This document shows, in pieces, positions 10,421-20,661 of a stretch of 64,000 bases of DNA. The DNA is from Owenia fusiformis (taxonomy: Eukaryota > Annelida > Polychaeta > Sabellida > Oweniidae). A program made the position numbers and the translations under genes. Where the stretch lies: assembly GCA_903813345.2 (NCBI GenBank), contig CAIIXF020000011.1:2196571-2260570 (forward strand). The letters are read 5' to 3'. The notes beneath the pieces were generated by a model that did not search any database, was not told where the DNA came from, and saw only the letters and a program-made list of their open reading frames with translations. Every line of letters starts with the position of its first letter. Within the stretch, counting starts at the first letter, position 1.

Positions 10421-11713
10421 CTAAGCAATGTACCTATCTTAATCATGTTAATAGCCAGGAACAGGATGCAGAATGCGGTAGTTGAAAATTTGCCAGTGGA
10501 CTAGCGTGAGAAAGTTTTATAGACAACAAAATATCAAGCTACCCTCTGATTATGATAATAATGGATATTATGATGGTGAAGATCCTCATTCTGATACTCA
10601 TAGCATCTCTCTCAGTTGCCTCCAGAAGGATAGAGATGGAGAGGGCGTGGCTTTACCAGGATGAAGATCCTGGCTATGCTATGAACTAACTTATATGTCA
10701 TAATTACTTATTTTGATATGGCACTGACTGGAACTTCTCATAACCTTTGAGCACACAGAAATGGACTATGAAAATTGGATTAGCGTAACTAGATTATAAC
10801 GAGGAACATTTTAGAACATAGCCTAGCTTTGAATAGCATTAATGAACAGAGGCCCTTGCTAGATAGCACTCTGTAGTATAGGCACTGTTACTAAAATATA
10901 CACAGAAGCCCAATATGTACTAATGAGGACTATTGGTGTTGTCAAAGGGCCTCAAAGTGTGGACTTGGATAACTTTTACTTTGAACATTGACATTAATGT
11001 AGCTTTAAATCCTAATAGTGAAACTAGATGTAAATAACTGTAAATACTATAGAGTAATTACATTCTTAAATATTATTTTATATCACTTGTTCACAGTAGT
11101 ACACATTTTGATTTACAGGAGTAAATTGTATCTGAGTAAGGGTGTGTGTTAGGTTCCAGTAAAGATGATTTCTTATATTATGTAAATTGAGCATTCCTTT
11201 CATCTAAAATCTTCTCAGATCTTAGTAATTACAGATTGAGAATGTTTAATGCAGCTCCTGAGGAAACTGCAGACGGGTTGTAGACTCCTAGTTCATAACC
11301 CAAAGCTAAAAGTGGTAGTATAGAGAATGTCTACATTTATTTCTGTATAAATAAGGTTGCTGAAGACCTGTTAATGTCAGGGAAATGTAAATATTGAAAA
11401 TGTCAGGGGATTTTTAAAATAGATCAACAAAGGTCTAAATGAAACTGTGCAGAATTCAGAGTTGAAAAGTTTATAGTAGTTTGTTTTTATTAAAATTATC
11501 AATTCGGATATTTATGCAGGCCATGTCAGGTTTAGTCTTTAGTAATAATTTAGATGGTTTTATAAGGGCTTGAAGCAAGACTATTGGTGTCTCTTGAAAC
11601 ATCATAAAACATTTGAATATATAACTAAAAGCCAATGTAACATAATTTTATTTGTTCATTCCTGGTATATATTTTTGAAAGTGATCCAAAGATGACATAC
11701 ATTATATACAATA
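10421..11713. other. Gene-free spacer between convergent genes
   Basis: No exon supported. Near 11,250 GCAGCTCC..GAGGAAACTGCAGACGGGTTG echoes transposase exon 8 at 10,165-10,202, a small 3' fragment duplication. Confidence 0.45.
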
Positions 11714-11899
11714 TACAATAAAACCTGTCAAGTGGAACACCTCAGGTACTTTTAGAACATGTTCCACTTGGGAGATGTTCCACTTATAGACTGAGGTTAG
11801 TTTAACATAAAGTCAGTTGGCATTGAGACTCTTTAAAAGTGTTCCACTAACAGGGGTGTTCCACTTCTAGAGGTGTTCCACTTTACAGGTTTCACTGTA
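11714..11899. mobile_element. 186-bp MITE with GTTCCACTT repeats
   Basis: The 30-bp termini 11,714-11,743 and 11,870-11,899 match in inverted orientation at 27 of 30 positions (TACA..AAACCTG..AAGTGGAACACCTC). Internal GTTCCACTT motifs recur. There is no coding capacity. TA beside both ends suggests a TA-targeting element. Confidence 0.85.
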
Positions 11900-12506
11900 T
11901 ATGGTTTTACATTACATATTATACTGTATGTACATATAAAGTATGTTCTAGCATTAGTTAGGCCTATATGATATTAATATGTAAACATAAATGTGTCATA
12001 TTTCAACTAGAGAAAACATTTACCATGCTTTTTGATTCACTTTTGAGTATGATGTCAATAATGACAATAGAATTCATCTAGTATATTGTTGGCTTTATAT
12101 TTTGTGGAGAATAAGTATACAGGGTGTTCCAGACAAATCACAAAATACATTCAGAACAGTCAGGCATTGGGTAGATATTGATGTCCTATATTAGAAAAGA
12201 TTTTCTGGATAACCCTGACATGATAATTTGTACATAATGTGCATGTATATAATGATAACATTTTTCAATCTAAGTGATACAAAGCAAACATTTTACATTG
12301 TTAGGCCTTTTTCTACAGTATATAATGTAGCTATACTGCATCTCTTGTAACTCTCAATGTTGTCAAATAGAACTTAATGTCATCATCAATTAATGCTGAT
12401 TACTGTAGTTATAAATTATACTAACATTAATCAGCACTAAATGATTGAAAAAATAGCATTATAAAGCCATTATTTTATATTCTTATAGATTCATCCATAA
12501 TTGAAT

Positions 12507-12840
12507 TACTGTAGATACACTTAATTTGGCTACCATTTTAATTTGACAGATTGAAAAAATCCGCAAAATTAAAAATCCGCCAATGTTCGGATCTATTTTT
12601 GTAAATCACCAGGGAATTTGTAATTTTCAATTATTTCACTTGTGTAAGTGTTCCTATTTGGATATCAGTGCAATACCAAGGCTCACTGTAAGTAGAACAC
12701 ATGAATCTGAAATGCTTATTCCCAGATCAGTGATAAAACTTGGGCTCAGTCCTGAATTCGCCAATTTAAATAGCCGCCAATATTTGAAATTGAGCAAATC
12801 CGCCAAATTAAGTAGCATCAAATTAAGTGTATCTACAGTA
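12507..12840. mobile_element. 334-bp MITE with TACTGTAGATACACTTAATT ends
   Basis: Left terminus 12,507-12,533 and right terminus 12,812-12,840 are inverted copies differing by a short indel and few mismatches. Sub-terminal AAATCCGCCAA-type motifs occur near both ends. An open frame inside is incidental. Confidence 0.88.
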
Positions 12841-13054
12841 TTGATATGTTTCCTTTCCTAAATTAGAGACAATTTCAAAATATCAATGTTACAGATATTA
12901 TAAAATGTCAAGGTTTATGATGTATTAATGTAAGTAACACTAAACTGCACTATCAAGTAGTAATTGTTCAAGAGAAATTGAATATTTCTGCATTAATTAC
13001 AACATGTACTTTATTGTAATAAACAAAAATCAAAACGGCCTTAGTTAGCTTTAA

Positions 13055-13105
13055 TGTCCTGTTTAATAACCCCTATTGTAACTATTGGGGTTCTTAAACA
13101 GGACA
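13055..13105. repeat. Hairpin with 22-bp arms
   Basis: TGTCCTGTTTAATAACCCC (13,055) pairs with GGGGTTCTTAAACAGGACA (ending 13,105) with two or three mismatches and a 7-nt loop. Confidence 0.75.
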
Positions 13106-13383
13106 CTGGGCTTGCTTTTTAGAACTTTTTTGCTGGTACTATTACTGTAGATTGATTAAAATGGTTATATGGCATTTCGTGGTGAATCTCAAATGGGATT
13201 GCCTTGAAACAGATTTAACTCAATTTTTACTTATATATACATGATATAAAGAATGAGTTCCTGTTTTAAAATTGTAAATGAATACAACATAAAGTCTTTC
13301 CTCCTTAAGTCAAAGGACCATGTACAGTATGGTTATAGTGATTTTAAACAGTCATATCTTTCACCATAAGGTATCAATTTTCA

Positions 13384-13480
13384 AAACAGTTTCTCAGCTC
13401 ACAGACACCGACCAAGCCTATGCCTGAAAACCAGACGGGCAAGAAGGTCAAGTGAAATGTGAACTAAGAAAATGGTCCAA
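13384..13480. repeat. Inverted copy of the transposase 3' flank
   Basis: AACAGTTTCTCAGCTCACAG .. CCAGACGGGCAAGAAGGTCA .. AACTAAGAAAATGGTCCA is the reverse complement of about 10,330-10,420. A second, partial copy lies at about 13,950-14,030 (CTCAGCTCACAGACACTGAC..ATGGTTCAATATA). Both sit just past the 3' end of the minus-strand gene, mirroring the plus-strand arrangement. Confidence 0.9.
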
Positions 13481-14078
13481 TATATGACATATCAAAATTA
13501 TGCTGAAATCAACGGAGAGCATGAGTTTTCCCTATGAGAAAGTAACATTGGGATATGTGATTTAACTCTAAAGTATTTCTCAATAACCATTCCCTTTTTA
13601 AAAGTTTTCAAAATCTTCCAAAAACATCCATTGAAAATGTCATTGTAGCATTGATTGCTCTTAAGCAATACCCAAAATTGAAAAAAGGATTTGATAGAAA
13701 CACTCAAGAAGTTCAGAAAATTGGATTGATCATTCACTGGACTTAAAAACACATTTTTAATGAAAAACATTGTATCTATGGCCAGAAAGTACTCATGGTG
13801 AAAGCTATGATTGGCCAAAATCACTTGCCATACTATACCTGGTCCTTTCTAATTAAAATTATTATGGAACTATTTACAAGCAGTCAAGAAGTGAGTTACA
13901 AGTCACAAGTGGGTCTACTCTACCCATTGAACATGTCATAATATAATTCTCAGCTCACAGACACTGACCAAGCCTATACCTGGAAAATGGTTCAATATAC
14001 TGATATATGTCATGATAATTTTTGGACCACATAGGCACATCAGAAACTCGCTTGCTTTATTTGATTCTCACTTGAAAT

Positions 14079-14555
14079 TTACATTTTCTTTGACTTTCTA
14101 CTTGCACTGAGTGAAGCTCTCAAACTATGTGTGCCCTGTCGGTCAATGTCTTCTAACTTGTTCTTCCAAAATTTTACAAATGACTTTGCTCTAAGAGTAA
14201 CAAACTTAGACAAGACCTTCTTCATCAACAACGTATTCAAACTGTCATCAAAAATATGTTCAGTTATTTCACCCCATGCCTGTTGTACATTTTCATCAAC
14301 TGAAAGTTCCTCTAAGATATGTTGGTCTATGTTTGAACTATTCAAACGGACAACGTTGGAGACATTCAGTGATTTTCTTACTATAAGTTCTATTTGTCTG
14401 AAGAAGGAGTATACAGAGGAGTTGACAATAAAGAGTCCTCCTCGGTTAATCTGTGCAGTCCAACTATTTCTATAAGTTTCAAAATGTTCAGCTGAAGGGT
14501 TTAGATCATCCTCATCCTTAACCTTCCACGAATTCAGGCATTTTACTATAGTATT
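14079..14555 (-). pseudogene. C-terminal part of a transposase-associated protein
   Basis: The minus frame from about 14,555 to the stop at 14,079 includes KCLNSWKVKDEDDLN, INRGGLFIVNSSVYSFF, a long helical middle (AWGEITEHIFDD, KFVTLRAKSFVKFW) and the basic end SLRASLSASRKSKK. An RGGL..S...Y.FF...E segment followed by a helical L.IR.FSF-like region is common near the C-terminus of animal transposase-derived proteins; I cannot name the family. It is out of frame with the preceding segment (14,546-15,108), and the two meet around 14,550, so there is a frameshift or an unrecognised splice. Confidence 0.55.
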
Positions 14556-15108
14556 TCAGAATTGCGTCCTTTAGATTTTGATAACTGTTTGATTAATGAG
14601 TGTGGGATGAAGCCAGAAATGTAGGATAGTGTGCTCTCTTCATCTTGTGATAGTGATAGGTCTGTGGGACTGGGAAGTGTTGATGGCAGATTGATAGAAG
14701 AATTGACTTGGAAACATATTTCTTTGAACATTTCATCAATAATTTTGATGCTTAAAAATGAATCCTTATACTCAATTCCTATGTTGGAATAAAAATCACT
14801 AAAGAGTTTGGTAACTTCTTTAGAAATTTTACACTGATGTAAGCTCTGCAGCATGTTAAAAGACTTATTTGCCTTAAGTTGAGCTGATTTTGAAGAATCG
14901 AGCGTTGGGTAAAGGAAGCTCATAAGTACGCTTGGAAATTCACCAAATGGTAATTCTTTAAGCTTAGTTGCAATGGTAACAGCTACATCAGCTCTTGATC
15001 CACTAGGATAGGCTTTAGCCATGGGGTCAGATGATATTTTCACTATAGCTCTTTCAAAACATCCCCCTGCCTTACTTAGAAGATCTTTTAAGCTTGGAAG
15101 AGGATTTA
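14546..15108 (-). CDS. Exon of unclassified transposase-associated protein
   Basis: The frame runs from a CCATTTCAG acceptor (exon begins at 15,108, with TA completing a codon) to a stop at 14,546. Features: NPLPSLKDLLSKAGGCFERA, a predicted helical stretch, then ESTLSYISGFIPHSLIKQL, resembling the Y(I/V)xG(Y/F)(I/V)..L helix near the C-terminus of many transposase-derived proteins. The continuation lies in the +14,079-14,555 frame after a one- or two-base shift. The exon needs a phase-1 upstream exon, and the candidate at 19,279-19,108 ends in phase 1. The reading is moderately sure for coding, low for function. Confidence 0.5.
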
Positions 15109-15511
15109 CTGAAATGGATACATACTGAAGGTTATTTTTTGTATGAGAGATCTAGGTTGCCACTATAATTTATAATGGAAACAAAATACAGGAACACAAA
15201 TGCCTCTTTTAAAACCAATGTCATCAAGTGACCTTGTTGTGTAACCCTTGCAATCATCCTATATTATTGTAGGCAGTATTCATTAAAACTGCCTATCAAA
15301 AATATACAACAATATTAGTGGCTTTTGTCAAGTGGCCTCAGTTAGATCAAAACCTGAGATATTCATAAAATTATTAACTATTCTTGTATTCCATGTTCAA
15401 CAATCACTGGTCATACTTATATGATTGACCAGGATATACATTTAATGAGATCAACAGGCTATTGAGCAACTTATGTCATTTTTCATGTGGCCAGCTGTAT
15501 AGTTCACATTT
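15109..15511. other. Intron-like spacer with dispersed direct repeat
   Basis: About 15,241-15,345 (AACCCTTGCAATCAT .. AAAATATACAACAAT .. TGGCTTT) recurs in the same orientation at about 17,233-17,345. No exon is seen. Confidence 0.55.
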
Positions 15512-15513
15512 TA

Positions 15514-15879
15514 CAGGGTGATCCAGAAGTAACGTCAAAGAAAATAGATAATCAACTAAAATAGTATGTTTGACATCATATGTGATACTACATTGATGTT
15601 TGAATTGCAACATGAAACAAATGAAAATATTTTGAAATATTATTGATATAAGTATATCCAAAGTCAAGAAGAGTTCTATTTCTTTCACAAAATTAAATGT
15701 GTGACGTCACATCGGGTTACTATAGTAACCGTGAAATGAACCAATCAAACAGTAGAACCTTTATATTTGATATTTGATATGTTGACTCAATAATGTTTGA
15801 AGAACATCTGTACCAAATTTCAAGATGATTAGTCAAATAATGTAGAAATGGCAACACTTTTGACTTCTGGATCACCCTG
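15514..15879. mobile_element. 366-bp MITE, CAGGGTGATCCAGAAGT ends, TA target
   Basis: CAGGGTGATCCAGAAGT (15,514-15,530) is perfectly inverted at 15,863-15,879, with TA directly outside both ends (15,512-13 and 15,880-81). Non-coding. Termini of this kind and TA duplication point to the Tc1/mariner group. It belongs with the larger elements at 31.1 and 53.3 kb by its first seven bases. Confidence 0.88.
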
Positions 15880-16616
15880 TATGTAATATATTTTCAAGTT
15901 TGATTTTGTAAACTGGTAAATGAAATTTTATGTGAATTAACATAAATGAAATAAATTAAATGTGTCTTATCTAGAAATTATTCTCATGCAACAGATGTTT
16001 TGTGTTATAATTTAAAGTATTTTTACAAAAAATTAAGCACCATTTCATTAAAATTTCCCTAATTAATCTCAGTTTGTATGTACCATTAAGGCTAGAATTT
16101 AAACTATTAAGTTAAGTGATAAACTTATTTTTAAACCCAAAAATTAAAAAAAAAAGTAGAATGTTTTTAATTTACCCCGTAAGACTATGATATAAATATC
16201 ATCCCTGATATCATCCCTCTAATCCTGATATCATCCCTGTCCCAAATATGTGATTTCTCACTTTCTATTATATACCTGATATTGATCTGACCATGGTATA
16301 AAAGGGAATATTACATTATGAGTACAGGTTTGAATCCAACAGTTGCATTAGGTGAGTCACAAGAAAGCAATTTTTTAAAACAAAACAAGTGTGTCCCCTA
16401 TTACTTGTTACAAGGCTGTTTTAAAGAATAACTTTATTTTAAAAGCATTTTTCACATAAACGCTACCTTTAAGATCATTTTTTCAGCTGATATTCTTTAT
16501 ATCAACAAAATAATAATAGGTCAGTGAAACATTATTCAAATGTCACATTTATTACTAGTTACGAATCGGAACTGACACTTACAATCATATACATTGTTTT
16601 AAGGGATCAAATGCAA

Positions 16617-16745
16617 GAGTTCAAGCTGACTCTCACAATGTTCTTTCGAGCTTAAATTTGAGTCTAGCTGACTCTCTCAATTAACTTGAGTTCAAGCTGA
16701 CTCTCTCAATTAACTTGAGTTCAAGCTGACTCTCACAATGTTCTT
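16617..16745. repeat. 29-bp minisatellite
   Basis: TTCAAGCTGACTCTCTCAAT-type units recur about four times; two clear steps of 29 bp run from 16,662 to 16,691 to 16,720. The outer copies end in CACAATGTTCTTT. Confidence 0.85.
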
Positions 16746-17515
16746 TAGAGACCCTTCCCACTGATTTTCAATATCAATGGTCAGTATCAAGCGAATGTTA
16801 TGGCAGTCACCTTCGCATTTAAGATGACGAATGGAAAGTGTCGATTTCAATATTTTTAGTTTTCAGCAAATTGAACTACTTTATAGTTTGAGTTATGCTT
16901 TGATATTTTAACTAAACCTGGCTTATATGACATGACATCTCTGAAGTATAATCATTTGTTTAGTATCATGCATGGGCACTACAGTTCAACCATATCTTCC
17001 AAAGCTTAAGGAAAGGTACATATAACAACTGGAAATGTTTGATATGGAAACGGTCATGAAACCAAAATCCAAGAAATATCATTTTCAGTTTGAAGGTGAT
17101 GGCCATTACCTTCGCTTCATACTGACCAGTTCATAAGAAAAGGTGTCACCACCTCACAGTTACATGTCATGTAAATTGTACCAAAGTCAGCATTCATTTG
17201 TTATTTTCCTCTTGTTCCTCTTCTAGTAGATCTACTTGTTGTTTAACCCTTGCAATCATTGCATATAATTGCAGACACTATTGAATAATAATTGCCTGAC
17301 AAAAATATACAACAATGTTATTGGCTTTCAACTTCAATTCAGATTGTAGACATTGTCTTTTATTGTCGGTTATCGGCTCACATCTCTGTTTACAAGGCAG
17401 CCCCACACTTTATTACCTAAAACATATTTTCAATAATTTCGAGGGAATTTTCTTGTTTTTCCTAAAATAATAACTTTGAGAGAATTTTCTTGTTTTTCCC
17501 AAAAATAAGGTTATC
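16746..17515. other. No feature recognised
   Basis: Neither strand shows a splice-bounded exon. The only structure seen is the second copy of the CCCTTGCAATCAT..ATATACAACAAT direct repeat at about 17,233-17,345. Confidence 0.4.
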
Positions 17516-18618
17516 GGTATTTTACAAGTGGGGGTCTAGTACAGGTGGGGGTCTTCTACAGGGTTACCAGAAAGAAATGTTATCCACCTTAATTTTCAAC
17601 AACGTTTTACTCCAGTTTTTAGGCACTACCAATAGTTCTAATAATAATTACTCCTCTCCTGGACGGATTAGGCATATTTGAAGCATTCCCACCCTCTTTG
17701 TATTGCCTTATTTCAAAGAAAAACTACCTAAAAGTTTGGTTTCATGACACAAAGCTCCGATAGAGATGACACAACACTATACAAGTCAACCTCATCCCTC
17801 ACACCAACATAACGGAATGCAACAATCTTATCAATTTAGACAAAAATTTGGATGCTCTTTCGATCTAGACAGGTAAGAACATTCGCTGTGATGTCGTTCG
17901 ACCCAAAACCTCCATTTTTGTCGTAAAAATGGCTTCAGTTCGACGACTCTATTCAATCTCAAATGTCGATATTTTTTCAATTACTGACTTTTATTCAAAA
18001 CATTGCTCATTTTTCAGTAAACTGAAAACCCCCTTATCCATGAAACGTGTATCGTCTCCTCAAATTTGTTAATTTAATTTGACGAGTCAACTTCCGCGTT
18101 CATTGAATTAGTTGAAATCCAATTCACTTCCGGAAATGCGTAGTGGACGTAAACTCGTAATAGAATCTTGACTTCCAAGTACAAACCCCAATTAAGATCC
18201 CCACATTTATGGGGGTAACTAGTTCAACAAGTTAAACCTAGTCTGGGCCTTATTTCTTATCTGACATTTCTTGTGGCCCGCCCTAGGTTTAACATCCGTG
18301 CCTATTCGGTCCTTGATGCAAAAAATTTTAATGATAACCTATGGCAGCGCATAGAATTCTATGCGCGTTTTATTTATAACTGATAGTGAGAATTTGCAAC
18401 CAATGAAAGCATAGCACGGAAGTTAAACCCAACCACGGCAACAAGAACACTCAGATTATAAATGAAAGCCGTGGTATTGGGTTTAACTTGTTGAACTAGG
18501 GGGTAACCAGTGGTAGTGCCTAAAAACTGGAGTAAAATTTACTTAAAATTAGGACACATTTATTTATGGTCACCCTGTACAAGAGGCCATCTGGGTCTGT
18601 TGGTCACTTGTAAAATAC
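17516..18618. mobile_element. 1.1-kb inverted-repeat element
   Basis: Arms 17,516-17,633 and 18,509-18,618 are inverted copies (GGTATTTTACAAGTG .. CCCTGTA .. ACTGGAGT.. against its complement) with scattered differences. No transposase frame is seen inside. A second element (18,219-18,499) is nested in it next to the right arm. Confidence 0.75.
18219..18499. mobile_element. Nested 281-bp MITE
   Basis: CTAGTTCAACAAGTTAAACC (18,219) is inverted at GGTTTAACTTGTTGAACTAG (ending 18,499). GGGGGTAAC lies just outside the left end and GGGGTAACC outside the right, a possible target duplication. Interior has GCGCATAGAATTCTATGCGC, a 20-bp palindrome. Confidence 0.85.
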
Positions 18619-18660
18619 AGATAGGGCGCCTAGTCTAGGCTAAATCTGTAAGGCTAAATT

Positions 18661-19080
18661 TAATTTAAGGTTCAGCTGGAAAGTAACATTTTGGTAAAAA
18701 ATTGCTATACCTGCACATGTTATTTTCTGGTACAAAATTTAGTATGAAGGCATGTGTGTATTTCCTTGCTTTTTTCAGGAAAGTATCATTACATTGTCTT
18801 CTTTTAGAATATCTAGAAACAGGTCAATGGTAGCTCCTGTGTTGTCTGGAAACTTTGAAAGAAAATTTGGAAAAATAGAAAGTGTAAAATATCAGAATTT
18901 CCTGGAGGTCCCATTGAACGCCTACCAGATATTCTAAAAGAAGACAATGTAATGATACTTTCCTGAAAAAAGCAGGGAAATTGACACATGCCTTCATACT
19001 TTATTTTGTACCAGAAAATAACATGTGCAGGTATAGCAATTTATTACCAAAATGTTACTTTCCAGCTGTACCTTAAATTA
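18661..19080. mobile_element. Foldback element with 154-bp arms
   Basis: Arms 18,661-18,814 and 18,927-19,080 are inverted copies with only a few visible differences, around a 112-bp spacer. Such long, well-kept arms imply recent insertion or conversion. It ends 28 bp from the proposed donor of the minus-strand exon at 19,108-19,279. No coding capacity. Confidence 0.93.
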
Positions 19081-19107
19081 AAATCATTTTTGGGTCTAGA
19101 TATCTAC

Positions 19108-19279
19108 CTATAAGTGTATTTCTCTTTTTTGCTCCCTGAGTTGATGTCTTTTTCTTTGTTCCCTGTTTGCCTCGAATCGTCGCAACTTCGTCAACTTCAT
19201 CAGCTTCGTCAAGATCTAATTCTAAAATGTCCAAAACGCAATCCAAGTCTTCTGAAAAGAGAAAATCATTTGACGCCAT
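19108..19279 (-). CDS. Candidate first coding exon of the minus-strand gene
   Basis: ATG at 19,279 opens MASNDFLFSEDLDCVLDILE, an acidic LDLDEADEVDEV tract and a basic KKKTSTQGAKKRN tract, up to a TATAG|GTAGAT donor at 19,107. It ends in phase 1, which fits the exon beginning at 15,108 (G|TA gives valine). The acidic-then-basic layout is usual for N-termini of transposase-like or chromatin proteins but gives no function. An internal CTCTTTTCAG could instead be an acceptor. The link to 15,108 is inferred from phase, orientation and position only. Confidence 0.45.
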
Positions 19280-20540
19280 TTTAACAACAGAAGGAAGCCC
19301 GGATGTTGTTCAATGCGCATATAAATTGCGCACAATGACGTCATCTTTAGCAATGACGTCTGAGTCTTCCCCAGGGGAATACGTTTGATTACGAGGCTCT
19401 GATTTTGATTCAAATAGAGGCTAGTCACGTGACCGAAACACAGACCGAAAGTAGGTCAAACGGCTGTTAGGTATCCAGTTGATATACGTCCATGGTCTAT
19501 GTGAAGCTTCTTGAAATTTAGTCAATCAGGGAAATACATTCCAAGTCAATCAAAGTCAATCACTTACTGAAATTTGACAATTGTGGCATTTTTCTAGCTT
19601 AAATTCTATGTTTTTGACTTTGTCACTTGACACATATCTATTAAATCACGTATATACCACGGTAATCTCTATTTCTTCAAAGTTTCATCACTGTTTGCCT
19701 TCTGTTAACCGATTCTGAGTGGAAAACCAGGTATATTTTGGAAACGCACTTCAGACACTTCGGCAACGCGGGTTCAGACATCATACATATTTGACAAAAC
19801 TGGAAACGCAGTGACAGCAATGCAGCTGATGTTCTATCGTGTACGATAATTACATTATCAAAGCATTCTCTGTCTATTGCTTGATCTTTTTCTGAAAAAA
19901 GTCACATGCCTTATTAAATCAAAATCCTCGACAGAAAAGCATAATGCAAAACTTCTTTGTACTTTACAATACAGAGAAAGTTGATGCCTGCACCGCGTTG
20001 CCATACAATTTAATCTATGCTGTCGACGCGTTGCCATAATTGCTGAAAATGACTGCGCCGCGTTTCCGGCTAGTTCAATTTTGTAAGCAGATTGCGATGA
20101 AAATAAACAAAAGCTTCAATCTTAATTTGTACTGTACATTCTATAAGTATCTGGCTATTGAATGTCAATGTTAAATTTGCTCATGAGTGGCGAAATACTT
20201 CCTTAATTGGAATAAGAAGATAGGTCAAGAGAAATAGGATCGGGAAATCATATCTGCGTTGACTATTTCTTTACTCTGGTCAATGCCTGAACAGAAATTC
20301 TTATAGCTTTACATACCTTGAGGGGTTGATCACCGAGTGTGAAGCATGAGTTTTCAAAAACTTACCTATGTTTCGAGGAAACAGAGGACGAAGTGCCTCC
20401 GATAATTGGAGTTGCCTCCATTTTGTGTCTTTACCGCGTTGCAGCCTCGTTTTGAACAGATATACTTGACTGCGCCGCGTTACCTATACCCACCTTGAAA
20501 ATATAAGTCATGTGAGGCATATGAGAAAAACTTTCTTATA
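19280..20540 (-). promoter_or_regulatory. Mirror copy of the 862-1,161 flank with repeated AACGCGG motifs
   Basis: Three blocks match the left flank in inverted orientation and order: 20,484-20,418 with 862-928 (64/67), 19,495-19,464 with 1,050-1,081, and 19,442-19,425 with 1,144-1,161 (18/18, including GTCACGTGA). AACGCGG-like motifs on either strand recur near 19,762, 19,802, 19,992, 20,022, 20,051, 20,431 and 20,470. An ATG at 20,421 (minus) opens 18 codons to a CATAG|GTAAGT donor at 20,365. TGACGTCA occurs at 19,336. Confidence 0.6.
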
Positions 20541-20544
20541 CTCG

Positions 20545-20661
20545 TACCTGTGCAAGATCATCCATTCTTGACTTGCTTTGATAATGTTTCTTTATCTCGT
20601 CTGCGACTCGATAAAGAAGAATTATCAAAGCTCATCAAGAATGGACGATCTTGCACAGGTA
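20545..20661. repeat. 117-bp hairpin with about 53-bp arms
   Basis: ACCTGTGCAAGATC..CATTCTTGA..CTTTGATAAT..TTTATC pairs with its complement ending at 20,661, leaving about nine loop bases and a few mismatches. The size suits either a tiny MITE or a pre-miRNA-like transcript; the sequence alone does not decide. Confidence 0.85.

Noticed and set aside
12583-12861. 92-codon frame
   Set aside because: Lies within the 12,507-12,840 MITE, including its terminal repeat.
16310-16350. tRNA-like GGTTTGAATCC word
   Set aside because: No acceptor stem or anticodon arm can be formed around it.
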